Shown here: positions 1 to 9,729 of the stretch, one piece after another
How the letters are laid out: every line of letters starts with the position of its first letter
Position numbering within the stretch: the stretch's first letter is position 1
Assembly: GCF_013410565.1 (NCBI RefSeq)
Contig: NZ_JACCFO010000001.1
Coordinates: 62,001-126,000, forward strand
Direction of reading: 5' to 3'
DNA from: Streptomonospora nanhaiensis
GTDB lineage: Bacteria; Actinomycetota; Actinomycetes; Streptosporangiales; Streptosporangiaceae
Length of the DNA stretch: 64,000 nucleotides
Notes under the pieces: generated by a model
Database searches by the model: none
What the model saw: only the letters and a program-made list of their open reading frames with translations
Told to the model about the DNA's origin: nothing
Translations under genes and position numbers: made by a program

Positions 1-191
1 TCCGTGGCGATCTTGCGCACCACCAGCACGTCCAGCGCCACTCCCAGCCGCTCCGCCACCGCCCGGCCCACGGGGACGCCCCCGCGCGGCAGCGCCAGGA
101 CCACCGGATCGGCCAGGTCCAGGTGCGCCACGCGCTCCGCCAGCAGTGCCCCGGCCTCGGCCCGGTCGCGAAAGACCCGCACGCCACTCAC
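1..191 (-). CDS. Phosphoribosyltransferase, N-terminal part (cut by window edge)
   Basis: The reverse strand encodes about 60 residues that run off the left edge. The readable peptide has VRVFRDRAEAGALLAERV followed by a VVLALPRGGVPVGRAVAERL segment and ends in VLVVRKIAT. An FRDR-x-EAG start followed by LPRGGVPVG is characteristic of the COG1926-type phosphoribosyltransferases of actinobacteria, in which the later PRPP-binding loop is not visible here. Start is GTG at 191 or GTG at 182; a GAGGGG run just upstream favours 182. Substrate cannot be told. Family call is firm, function is not. Confidence 0.75.
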   Translation of the reverse strand, partial: MSGVRVFRDRAEAGALLAERVAHLDLADPVVLALPRGGVPVGRAVAERLGVALDVLVVRKIAT

Positions 192-534
192 CCCTCGCGT
201 GTCGTCGGCGCGTCCTCGGGCCGCACCGCTACCCCCGCGCGCCCGCCGCCATGCGCCCGCCGCGCCGCCCTCCCGCGCTCCCACGCTCCCGGCGCACCCC
301 GGCGCCGTCGGCGGTTAACCGGCGCGGCGGGCGGGGTAGCCCATGGGGACAGCCACCTCGAATCACCACGAACCGACACAAGAACCGCACACACGCCGAC
401 GTGCGGCGGCACGTCCTCCGCCGCCAACCCCGCGGCGGGCCGCACCCGCCCTGGGACGCGACCGCGGCCGAGCCCGCTGCTCCGCCCGCCGGCGTCCGTC
501 AACCACCCCACGACAGCGGAAACGGCGGTGATCC
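192..534. other. Divergent intergenic region
   Basis: A 343-base stretch lies between the outward-facing phosphoribosyltransferase and the YbdK-type ligase. Open frames here have no recognisable domain and poor start context. It should carry promoters for both genes, but no convincing -35/-10 pair was found by eye. Confidence 0.5.
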
Positions 535-1722
535 ATGGCACGGGCACCACAGGGCGGCCCCCCGGCGGCGGAGGCCCCCACCATGGGCGTCGAGGAGGAG
601 TTCCTGCTCGTCGGCGGCGACGGCCGCCTCGCCCACGAGGGCCAGGAGGTGATCGCCGAGGCCGGCGAGGGCCCGGCCCAGTTGGTCGGCGAGTTCGCCC
701 GCTGCCAGGTCGAGGCCGCCGGCCCCGTCTGCACCACCGGCGGCGAACTCCTCGCCGAGTTGCGCGCGTCCCGGCGCCGCCTGGGCGCCGCGGCGGCCCG
801 GCGCGGGCTGCGCCTGCTCGCCGCGGGGGCCCCCGTCCTGGCCGAGCCGCAGGCCCCGCCCCTCAACCCCGCGCCCCGCTACACGCGCATCGCCGAGCAC
901 TTCGGCGGCCTGGCCCACCTGGCCGCCAGCAGCTGCGGCTGCCATGTCCACGTCGCGGTCCCCGACCCGGAGACCGCCACCCGCGTCATCAACCACCTCC
1001 GCCCCTGGCTGCCGTTCCTGCTCGCCCTCAGCGCCAACTCGCCCTACTGCGAGGGCGCCGACACCGGTTACGCCAGCTGGCGCCACCAGCGCTGGTCCAG
1101 TTGGCCCTCGGCCGGCCCGCCGCCCCACCTGGCCTCGGCCGCCCACTACGACTCCTGCGTCACCGAGCTGCTGCACACCGGCGCCGCCCTGGACCCCGGC
1201 ATGCTCTACTGGGACATCCGCCGCTCGGTCCACCAGCCCACCGTCGAGGTGCGCATCTGCGACATCCCGCAGACGGCCGAGGAGGCCGCGCTCATCGCCG
1301 TGCTGGTGCGCGCCCTGGTGCGCGCCGCCCTCGACGACATCGCCGCCGACCGCCCGCCGCTGCCCCGCGAGCACACCACCCTGCGCGCCGACCTGTGGCA
1401 CGCCGCCCGCGAGGGGTTCGCCGGCCGCTGCGCCGACCCGCTGGCGGGCGGCGCCGCACGCCCCGCCCGCGACGTCGCCGAACGCGCCCTGCGGCGGCTG
1501 CGGCCCTACCTCGCCGACACCGGCGACCTCACGCTGGCCGAGGAGGTGCTGGGCGCCCTGAGCGGCCCCGGCGGGGGCGCCGCCCGCCAGCGCGCCGTCT
1601 ACGCCGCCCACGGCAGGCTCACCGACGTGGTCGACCACCTGGCCGCCGCCACCCTCGACGGCCTGGGGCTCGCGCCCGCCCCCCAGGCGCCTCCGGCGCA
1701 TGCCCGCCCGGCCGGCGGGTAG
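535..1722 (+). CDS. YbdK-type carboxylate-amine ligase (glutamate-cysteine ligase 2 family)
   Basis: A 395-residue protein of the GCS2 / YbdK family, which join a carboxylate (often glutamate) to an amine with ATP. The family signature TMGVEEEFLL is at residues 16-25, followed by GEFARCQVE and the SSCGCHVHVAVPD segment (around 135), where the His and Cys/Asp positions line the active site. YWDIRRS and VEVRICDIPQT near residue 225-245 are also family hallmarks. The start at 535 puts 15 mostly Ala/Pro residues before the signature; a later start near the TMG would lose part of strand one. The C-terminal tail is Pro/Ala-rich. It lies just upstream of the transketolase on the same strand (56-base gap). 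True substrate is unknown, so glutathione-type naming should be avoided. Confidence 0.88.
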   Translation: MARAPQGGPPAAEAPTMGVEEEFLLVGGDGRLAHEGQEVIAEAGEGPAQLVGEFARCQVEAAGPVCTTGGELLAELRASRRRLGAAAARRGLRLLAAGAPVLAEPQAPPLNPAPRYTRIAEHFGGLAHLAASSCGCHVHVAVPDPETATRVINHLRPWLPFLLALSANSPYCEGADTGYASWRHQRWSSWPSAGPPPHLASAAHYDSCVTELLHTGAALDPGMLYWDIRRSVHQPTVEVRICDIPQTAEEAALIAVLVRALVRAALDDIAADRPPLPREHTTLRADLWHAAREGFAGRCADPLAGGAARPARDVAERALRRLRPYLADTGDLTLAEEVLGALSGPGGGAARQRAVYAAHGRLTDVVDHLAAATLDGLGLAPAPQAPPAHARPAGG

Positions 1723-1778
1723 GCGCACAGCGAGTTCGCCGACCCACGGCGTATTCGCCACACGAGAGGAGGACGCCG

Positions 1779-3644
1779 ATGACCGACCAGCACCGGCTCA
1801 CGGAACTGGCACAGCAGCTGCGCGTCGACGCCGTGCGCGCCGCCGACGCCGCGGGCTCGGGACACCCGACCTCGTCCATGTCGGCGGCGGACCTGATCGC
1901 GGTGCTCGCCGCCGATCACCTGCGCTACGACTTCGACGCCCCCGACCACTCCGGCAACGACCACCTGATCTTCTCCAAGGGCCACGCCTCGCCCCTGCTG
2001 TACGCGCTGTACAAGGCGTGCGGGGCCATCAGCGACGACGAGCTGCTGCGCTACCGCAAGCTCGGCAGCCCCCTGGAGGGCCACCCCACGCCCCGCCTGC
2101 CCTGGGTGGACGTGGCCACCGGCTCGCTGGGCCAGGGCCTGCCCATCGGCGCCGGGATCGCCCTGGCCGGGGCCCGGTTCGACCGGCTGCCCTACCGGGT
2201 GTGGGTGCTGTGCGGCGACAGCGAGCTGGCCGAGGGATCGGTGTGGGAGGCGCTGGAGTACGCCGGCCAGGAGCGGCTGGCCAACCTGACCGCCATCCTC
2301 GACATCAACCGGCTGGGCCAGCGCGGCCCCACCCGCCACGGCTGGGACCTGGACGCCTACCGCCGCCGGGTCGCCGCGTTCGGCTGGCACACGATCGAGG
2401 TCGACGGCCACGACCCCGAGGCGATCGACGCCGCCTACCGCGAGGCGCGCGAGACCACCGACCGGCCCACCGCCGTCATCGCCCGCACCGTCAAGGGGCA
2501 GGGTGTGAGCGGGGTCGCCGACAAGGAGGGCGCCCACGGCAAGCCGGTGCCCGACGCCGAGGAGGCCATCGCCGAGCTGGGCGGCCGCCGCGACCTGCGC
2601 ATCGAGGTCGCCCGGCCCACCAGCGGCGGGGTCTCCCAGCGCCCCGGCGGCACCCAGGTGGAGCTGCCCGTCTACCAGCCGGGCGAGGAGGTCGCCACCC
2701 GCGACGCCTTCGGCAAGGCGGTGGCCGCCCTGGGCGACGGCCGCCCCGACGTGGTCGTGCTCGACGGGGAGGTGGCCGACTCCACGCGCGCCAAGGCGTT
2801 CGCCGAGGCCCACCCCGACCGGTTCGTGGAGCTCTACATCGCCGAGCAGCAGCTCGTGGCCACCGCCGTGGGCCTCCAGGTGCGCGGCTACACGCCTTAC
2901 GCGGCCACGTTCGCCGCGTTCTTCTCGCGCGCCTACGACTTCGTGCGCATGGCCGCCGTCAGCGGGGCCGACATCAACCTGGTCGGCTCCCACGCCGGGG
3001 TCTCCATCGGCGAGGACGGCCCCTCGCAGATGGGCCTGGAGGACATCGCCTCCCTGCGGGCGGTGCACAACAGCGTGGTGCTGCACCCCTGCGACGCCAA
3101 CTCCACGGCCCGCCTGACCGCGGGCATGGCCGAGCACCGCGGGGTGAGCTACCTGCGCACGCTGCGCGGGGAGACCCCGGTGCTCTACGGCCCCGACGAG
3201 GGGTTCCACATCGGCGGCAGCAAGGTGCTGCGCTCCTCCGCCCAGGACCGGGCCACCGTGGTCGCGGCCGGGGCCACCGTGCACGAGGCGCTGCGCGCGG
3301 CGGACGCGCTGGCCGCCGACGGGATCGCGGTGCGGGTGATCGACGCGTACTCGATCAAGCCCGTGGACGCCGCCACGCTGCGCGCGGCCGCGCGCGAGAC
3401 GGGGCGCGTCGTCACGGTGGAGGACCACTGGCCCGAGGGCGGGCTCGGCGACGCCGTGCTGGACGTGTTCGCCGACACCCGCACCATGCCGCGCACCATG
3501 AAGCTCGCGGTCTCTGGCATGCCGGCCTCGGCCACGCCCGAGGAGCAGCGCCGCGAGGCGGGCATCGACGCCGGGGCCATCGAGGCGGCCGTGCGGGGGA
3601 TCCTGCGCCAGGAGGAGAGCGCGGCCGTGGCCGCCGGGGGCTGA
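1779..3644 (+). CDS. tkt: Transketolase (two-domain TPP enzyme)
   Basis: A 621-residue transketolase, which moves two-carbon ketol units between sugar phosphates in the pentose phosphate pathway and needs thiamine diphosphate. Visible motifs: SGHPTSSMS near the N-terminus, SKGHASPLLYAL, the TPP site starting at GDSELAEGSVWEAL (about residue 147), the central domain with YIAEQQLVATAVGLQ (catalytic Glu), and SHAGVSIGEDGPSQMGLED. The length and SDSGHPT-like start resemble the shorter animal/archaeal-style transketolases rather than the ~660-residue E. coli type. Start ATG 1779 follows AGAGGAGGA at a good distance. It lies 0.7 kb upstream of the encapsulin operon; its products (glyceraldehyde 3-phosphate, xylulose 5-phosphate) connect to the DXS reaction, so a metabolic link is possible but is only inference. 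Confidence 0.93.
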   Translation: MTDQHRLTELAQQLRVDAVRAADAAGSGHPTSSMSAADLIAVLAADHLRYDFDAPDHSGNDHLIFSKGHASPLLYALYKACGAISDDELLRYRKLGSPLEGHPTPRLPWVDVATGSLGQGLPIGAGIALAGARFDRLPYRVWVLCGDSELAEGSVWEALEYAGQERLANLTAILDINRLGQRGPTRHGWDLDAYRRRVAAFGWHTIEVDGHDPEAIDAAYREARETTDRPTAVIARTVKGQGVSGVADKEGAHGKPVPDAEEAIAELGGRRDLRIEVARPTSGGVSQRPGGTQVELPVYQPGEEVATRDAFGKAVAALGDGRPDVVVLDGEVADSTRAKAFAEAHPDRFVELYIAEQQLVATAVGLQVRGYTPYAATFAAFFSRAYDFVRMAAVSGADINLVGSHAGVSIGEDGPSQMGLEDIASLRAVHNSVVLHPCDANSTARLTAGMAEHRGVSYLRTLRGETPVLYGPDEGFHIGGSKVLRSSAQDRATVVAAGATVHEALRAADALAADGIAVRVIDAYSIKPVDAATLRAAARETGRVVTVEDHWPEGGLGDAVLDVFADTRTMPRTMKLAVSGMPASATPEEQRREAGIDAGAIEAAVRGILRQEESAAVAAGG

Positions 3645-4350
3645 GCGGGCCCGGCCCGACCGGTGGAGGCGGGCGGTTGGGCACCGGGCGGCGCCGGCGG
3701 CGCCGTCTCCGCCCGGGTGGTGCGGCCTGCCGCCCTGTCGGCCAGTTGTCCGGTTATCTGAGTTTTACCGTTTTTAGACGTTTATCATTGGATCCGGGAA
3801 AGGCGGGGTCCCCGGTTCCTGCTGTGCTTTTGCCGGCTCCGATGTTCGCCCGGAAACAGCTTTGCGGCCCGCATTCGGCGTGATTTCCCGAGTTTCTGGA
3901 CGCGGGATTGCAGTCGTCCGCAACCGGGTCCGAAACCGCTTCCTCGCAGGTTGGAATTTCTTTTCCCGATTTTCCCAAGCGCTGTTGCTTCCGGTCCGAA
4001 TTGGGGGCCTATGGAAACTGGATGCGTGTGCGCCGGGAAAGTCGGTGGTGCGCCGCATGTGGGAGTGCTCCACGGGTACGTGGGGGCCGACCGGGCGTGT
4101 ACGTGACGCAGGTGAACGCCCGGCCCCTCGCGGGTCTCCAGGGAAAGGCGCGGTCTTTCCCCGGGGGCGGCGCGGCCGGGTGGAGAAAAGCAGGAAAGGC
4201 GCGGTACCGGGTCAACATGCGCCTGGTGTCGCAATTCGGGTCGAATCGGTCGCCCGTGTGCCCCGATCCCTCCGATGGGGGCCGAACACCGATCCCAGCA
4301 CGACCGCAACAGCACCAAAGCGCAGCAAAAAGGAATGGGTGGAACACGCC
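3645..4350 (+). promoter_or_regulatory. Long AT-richer leader upstream of the encapsulin operon
   Basis: About 700 bases without a convincing gene. Bases ~3740-4020 are clearly poorer in GC than their surroundings, with runs such as GTTTTTAGACGTTTATC and TTTCTTTTCCCGATTTTCCC. A reading frame is open through part of it into the shell gene, but its composition is not coding-like. The stretch probably holds the operon promoter(s) and operators. No consensus promoter could be assigned with confidence. Confidence 0.55.
4142..4205 (+). repeat. Pair of 13-base direct repeats before the first shell gene
   Basis: GGAAAGGCGCGGT occurs at 4142-4154 and again at 4193-4205, 51 bases apart start to start (about five helical turns), 134-197 bases upstream of the shell gene. 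The spacing fits a two-site operator, but this is inference. Confidence 0.45.
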
Positions 4351-5751
<1,401 letters not shown>

Positions 5752-5804
5752 TCCCGCCCGGCCCCGCTCCCACGCCCCCCACCGCCCCGGCCGCCGCCCC
5801 CCGC

Positions 5805-5842
5805 GGCGGCCGGGAGCGGGGGCGGCCCCGCTCCCGGCCGCC
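5805..5842 (+). promoter_or_regulatory. Strong stem-loop between the two shell genes
   Basis: A perfect 17-base-pair stem (5805-5821 with 5826-5842) closes a 4-base loop, in the 149-base gap between the two shell genes. There is no T-tract after it. It may stabilise or partly terminate the transcript and so set the ratio of the two shell proteins. Confidence 0.7.
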
Positions 5843-5900
5843 CTCCGGCCCGCGCACGGCCCCCACAAACCGACACCTCACACGATGGGTGGTGCACACC

Positions 5901-7292
5901 ATGACCGAACCCGGCGTCGAGAACGGCGAGCGGCAACTGAGCCTCGGCACCGCCGCGGCGCGCAACCTCGCCTCGACCACCAAGACCCGCCCCCAGATGC
6001 AGGGCATCACGACCCGCTGGCTGCTGCGGGCGCTGCCCTGGGTGCAGGTCGAGGGCGGCGTCTACCGCGTCAACCGGCGGCTGACCTACACCCTCGGCGA
6101 CGGCCGGGTCAGCTTCATCACCACCGGGTCCACCGTCCAGGTGGTCCCGCCCGAGCTGGCCGAGCTGCCGCTGCTGCGCGGCTTCGACGACGAGGAGGCC
6201 CTGCAGGCGCTGGCCGACCGGTTCGAGCAGCGCGCCTACTCCGCGGGCGACACCATCGTGGCCGCCGGCGACCCCGCCGACCACGTGTACCTGATGGCGC
6301 ACGGCAAGGCCAACGTCTACCGCCCCGGCCCCTACGGCGACGACGCCGTGGTGGACCGGCTGGTCGACGGCGACCACTTCGGCGACTCCGCCCTGGACGA
6401 CGACCCCCCGCCCGCCGACTCCACCGTCCGGGCCGCCACCGACTGCACCGTCCTGGCCCTGCCCCGCGAGCGCTTCGCCGAACTGCTCGACCGCGCCCCG
6501 GCCCTGCGCGCCCACGTCGAGGACGCCCGGGCCCGGCCGCAGCGCCCCAGCAACAAGTACGGCGAGGCCGACATCGCCGTGGCGGCCGGCCACAGCGGCG
6601 AACCCGACCTGCCCGGCACGTTCGTCGACTACGAGGCGCGCCCCCGCGAGTACGAGCTGAGCGTCGCCCAGACCGTGCTGCGCGTCCACACCCGCGTCAC
6701 CGACCTCTACAACCACCCCATGAACCAGCTGGAGGAGCAGATCCGGCTGACCGTTGAGGCGCTGCGCGAACGCCAGGAGCACGAACTCGTCAACAACCCC
6801 GACTTCGGGCTCCTGCACAACGCCGACCTCAAGCAGCGCATCCCCACCCGCACCGGCCCGCCCACCCCCGACGACCTGGACGAGCTGATCTCCCGCCGGC
6901 GCAAGACCCGGGTCATCCTGGCCCACCCGCGCGCCATCGCCGCCTTCGGCCGCGAGTGCAGCCGCCGCGGCGTCTACCCCGACGCCCTGCCCATGGAGGG
7001 CCACACGGTCACCGGCTGGCGCGGCGTGCCCATCCTGCCCTGCGACAAGCTCCCGGTCAGCCCCGCCGGCAGCACCGCGATGCTGGCCATGCGCACCGGC
7101 CAGGAGGACCAGGGGGTGGTCGGCCTGCACCACGTCGGCCTGCCCGACGAGTACGAGCCCGGCCTGTCGGTGCGCTTCATGGGCATCAGCGAGAAGGCGG
7201 TCACCTCCTACCTGGTCACCACCTACTACTCGGCCGCGGTGCTGGTGCCCGACGCCCTGGGCGTCCTGGAGAACGTCGAGGTCGGGCGCTAG
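5901..7292 (+). CDS. Family 2B encapsulin shell protein B (paralogue of A)
   Basis: A 463-residue paralogue of the preceding shell gene, by eye about three quarters identical, with the C-terminal 250 residues nearly the same even at DNA level. The same layout is visible: N-terminal [16 protein letters not shown], cyclic-nucleotide-binding-like domain at ~90-205 ([25 protein letters not shown]), then [46 protein letters not shown] and [12 protein letters not shown]. The ligand cassette reads [15 protein letters not shown], again lacking the usual Arg, and differs from copy A mostly in this domain. Two shell genes in tandem point to a mixed-composition capsid as in known two-component Family 2B systems. 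In-frame GTGs at 5889 and 5892 precede the ATG. Followed by the prenyl synthase after ~34 bases. Confidence 0.93.
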   Translation: MTEPGVENGERQLSLGTAAARNLASTTKTRPQMQGITTRWLLRALPWVQVEGGVYRVNRRLTYTLGDGRVSFITTGSTVQVVPPELAELPLLRGFDDEEALQALADRFEQRAYSAGDTIVAAGDPADHVYLMAHGKANVYRPGPYGDDAVVDRLVDGDHFGDSALDDDPPPADSTVRAATDCTVLALPRERFAELLDRAPALRAHVEDARARPQRPSNKYGEADIAVAAGHSGEPDLPGTFVDYEARPREYELSVAQTVLRVHTRVTDLYNHPMNQLEEQIRLTVEALRERQEHELVNNPDFGLLHNADLKQRIPTRTGPPTPDDLDELISRRRKTRVILAHPRAIAAFGRECSRRGVYPDALPMEGHTVTGWRGVPILPCDKLPVSPAGSTAMLAMRTGQEDQGVVGLHHVGLPDEYEPGLSVRFMGISEKAVTSYLVTTYYSAAVLVPDALGVLENVEVGR

Positions 7293-7326
7293 GCCCCCAC
7301 CGAACCGAAGGGATGTGGCACGCCTC

Positions 7327-8367
7327 ATGGCGACAGTGGAGGACACCGCGGGAGCGCGCCCGGCGGCGGAGGTCCTGGCCCGCGCCCGCGACATCGTGGG
7401 GCCGGCCGTGCGGGGGGCCGTCGAGACGCTGCCCCCCGCGCCGCGCGCGATCGCCGAGTACCACTTCGGCTGGCGCGACGAGGCCGGCAACCCGGCGGGC
7501 GGCGCGGGCGGGAAGCTCTTCCGCCCCGCGCTCGTCCTGCTGGCCGCCGACGCGTTCGGCGGCGCACCCGAGACCGCCGTCCCGGCGGCCGTGGCGGTGG
7601 AGCTGGTGCACAACTTCTCCCTCCTGCACGACGACGTGATGGACGGCGACACCACCCGCCGCCACCGCCCCACCGCCTGGAGCGTCTTCGGCGTGGGCGG
7701 CGCCATCCTGGCCGGCGACTCCCTGCTGGCGCTGGCCTTCGACGTGCTCGCCGCCGGCGGCCACCCGGCCGCCGCCGACACCGTGCACGGGCTCAGCGCC
7801 ACCGTGCAGCGCCTCATCGACGGCCAGAGCCGCGACATGGCCTTCGAGCGCCGCTCCGACGTCACCCCCGCCGAGTGCCGCGCCATGGCCGAGGCCAAGA
7901 CCGGCGCCCTGCTGGGCAGCGCCTGCGAACTGGGCGCCGTCTACGGCGGAGCCGGCGCCCGGCAGTGCGCCGACCTCCGCCGGTTCGGCGAGCTGCTGGG
8001 GCTGGCCTTCCAGATCGCCGACGACCTCCTCGGCATCTGGGGCGACCCCGCCGTCACCGGCAAACCCGTCCACTCCGACCTGCGCAACCGCAAGAAGTCC
8101 CTCCCGGTGGTCGCCGCCCTGGGCTCCGGCACCCCCCACGCCGGCGAACTTGCCGCGCTCCTGGCCGGGAAGCACCCGCTGGAGGGCGCCGACCTCGTCC
8201 GCGCCGCCGAACTCGTGGAACTGGCCGGCGGGCGGGACTGGAGCGAGCGCGAGACCGCCGCGCTGCTGGAGGCCGCGCTGGCCCACCTGCGGGCGGCGGC
8301 CCCGCCCGGGCGGGCCGCCGCCGAACTGGCCCTGCTGGCGCGGCTGGCCACCCGACGCGACCACTGA
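7327..8367 (+). CDS. Polyprenyl diphosphate synthase, encapsulin operon
   Basis: A 346-residue trans-isoprenyl diphosphate synthase that would condense isopentenyl diphosphate with an allylic diphosphate. The first aspartate-rich motif is HDDVMDGD (about residues 99-106). The second is ADDLLGIWGD (about 230), where the usual last Asp of DDxxD is shifted, a pattern seen in many actinobacterial GGPP-type synthases. GGKLFRPALVLLA and QSRDMAFERR also fit the family. Product length cannot be read from sequence alone. Polyprenyl transferases are one of the known enzyme classes associated with Family 2B encapsulins, so this is the first cargo candidate, although it lacks a long disordered N-terminus. 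An in-frame GTG at 7315, right after GAAGGGAT, could be the start instead of the ATG. Confidence 0.9.
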   Translation: MATVEDTAGARPAAEVLARARDIVGPAVRGAVETLPPAPRAIAEYHFGWRDEAGNPAGGAGGKLFRPALVLLAADAFGGAPETAVPAAVAVELVHNFSLLHDDVMDGDTTRRHRPTAWSVFGVGGAILAGDSLLALAFDVLAAGGHPAAADTVHGLSATVQRLIDGQSRDMAFERRSDVTPAECRAMAEAKTGALLGSACELGAVYGGAGARQCADLRRFGELLGLAFQIADDLLGIWGDPAVTGKPVHSDLRNRKKSLPVVAALGSGTPHAGELAALLAGKHPLEGADLVRAAELVELAGGRDWSERETAALLEAALAHLRAAAPPGRAAAELALLARLATRRDH

Positions 8368-8397
8368 CCACCGGCCCAGCCGAGGAGGCATCCGCCC

Positions 8398-9729
8398 ATG
8401 ACCGACACATCCCCGGCACGAACCCCGCATGTGCTGGCGGCGGGCGACCCCGGGCCCGTGCCCGCCGGCGCCGTGCTCGTCGCCGACCGCCTCGTGCGGA
8501 CCGACGGCGCCGACCCCGCCGAGATCCCGTGCCCGGCGGCCGACCTGGTGGCCGGCGAACTGCGCCGCGCCGGCGCGGCCGTGGTGCGCGGCCCGCTGCC
8601 CGTGGCCGCGCCCGGTGCCCCGGCGCCGCCCGGCGCGGTCCCCGCGCCCGCGGGCGCCGCTGCGGCCGTGCTGACCGGCACCGCACCGCCCGCGGGGATC
8701 GGCCTGGTGCCCGGCCCCCCGGCCGGCGGTGCCGAATCCGCCGATCCCGCCGGCGCCGCGCGCGCCGCCTTCGCCGCCTGGCGGGCCGCCGCCGTCCCCG
8801 TCCGCACCGTCCTGCTCGCCGCCCCGCGCTCCTTCTGCGCCGGGGTCGAGCGCGCCGTGGAGGTCGTGGAGCGCGCGCTGGCCCAGCGCGGCAGCCCGGT
8901 CTACGTGCGCAAGCAGATCGTGCACAACACCCACGTGGTCGCCGACCTGGAATCGCGGGGCGCGGTGTTCGTGGAGGAGCTGGACGCCGTGCCCGAGGGC
9001 GCCACCGTGGTGTTCTCCGCCCACGGCGTCTCGCCCGCCGTGCGGTCCGAGGCCGCCGCGCGCGGGCTCGCGGTGGTCGACGCCACCTGCCCGCTGGTCA
9101 CCAAGGTCCACACCGAGGCCCGCCGCTACGCCGACCGGGGCGACACCGTGGTGCTGATCGGCCACGCCGGGCACGAGGAGGTGGAGGGCACCCTGGGCGA
9201 GGCGCCCGAGCGCACCGTCCTGGTGGAGTCCGCCGCCGACGTCGCCGCACTGGAGGTCCCCGACCCCGAGCGGGTGTCCTACCTGACCCAGACCACGCTG
9301 GCCGTGGACGAGACCGCCGAGGTGGTCGACGCCCTGCGCGCCCGCTTCCCCGCGCTGCGCGGCCCCGCCTCCGCCGACATCTGCTACGCCACCACCAACC
9401 GGCAGGACGCCCTCCGCTCGATCGCCGAGGACGCCGACCTCGTGCTGGTGGTGGGCTCGCACAACTCCTCCAACTCCCAGCGCCTGGTCGAACTCGCCCG
9501 GCGCGGCGGCACACCCGCCCACCTCGTGGACGACACCGGCGACATCCGCGCCGCGTGGCTGGCGGGGGCCGCCACGGTCGGCCTCACCGCCGGCGCCTCG
9601 GCCCCGCCCGGCCTGGTCGAGGCCGTGATCACCGCGCTGGGCGGGCTGGGCCGCGTGGCCGTGCGCGAACGCGAGACCACCCGCGAGACCGTGCGGTTCA
9701 CCCTGCCCTCGGCGGTGAGGCAGCCATGA
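8398..9729 (+). CDS. ispH: IspH (HMBPP reductase) with long N-terminal extension
   Basis: The last MEP-pathway enzyme: a [4Fe-4S] reductase turning HMBPP into IPP and DMAPP. The catalytic core begins near residue 135 ([19 protein letters not shown]). The three cluster cysteines are visible at about 147 (SFCAG), 231 (DATCPLV) and 329 (ICYAT), with [26 protein letters not shown] and [10 protein letters not shown]. The protein is 443 residues, about 110 longer than a usual actinobacterial IspH. Residues 1-70 ([34 protein letters not shown]) resemble part of the nucleoside-phosphorylase-like domain found fused to IspH in some actinobacteria, from memory. Residues ~70-125 are an Ala/Pro/Gly linker. 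The extension is either a shrunken remnant of that domain or a targeting/cargo segment. SD GAGGAGG precedes ATG 8398; stop overlaps the next gene as ATGA. Confidence 0.93.
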   Translation: MTDTSPARTPHVLAAGDPGPVPAGAVLVADRLVRTDGADPAEIPCPAADLVAGELRRAGAAVVRGPLPVAAPGAPAPPGAVPAPAGAAAAVLTGTAPPAGIGLVPGPPAGGAESADPAGAARAAFAAWRAAAVPVRTVLLAAPRSFCAGVERAVEVVERALAQRGSPVYVRKQIVHNTHVVADLESRGAVFVEELDAVPEGATVVFSAHGVSPAVRSEAAARGLAVVDATCPLVTKVHTEARRYADRGDTVVLIGHAGHEEVEGTLGEAPERTVLVESAADVAALEVPDPERVSYLTQTTLAVDETAEVVDALRARFPALRGPASADICYATTNRQDALRSIAEDADLVLVVGSHNSSNSQRLVELARRGGTPAHLVDDTGDIRAAWLAGAATVGLTAGASAPPGLVEAVITALGGLGRVAVRERETTRETVRFTLPSAVRQP

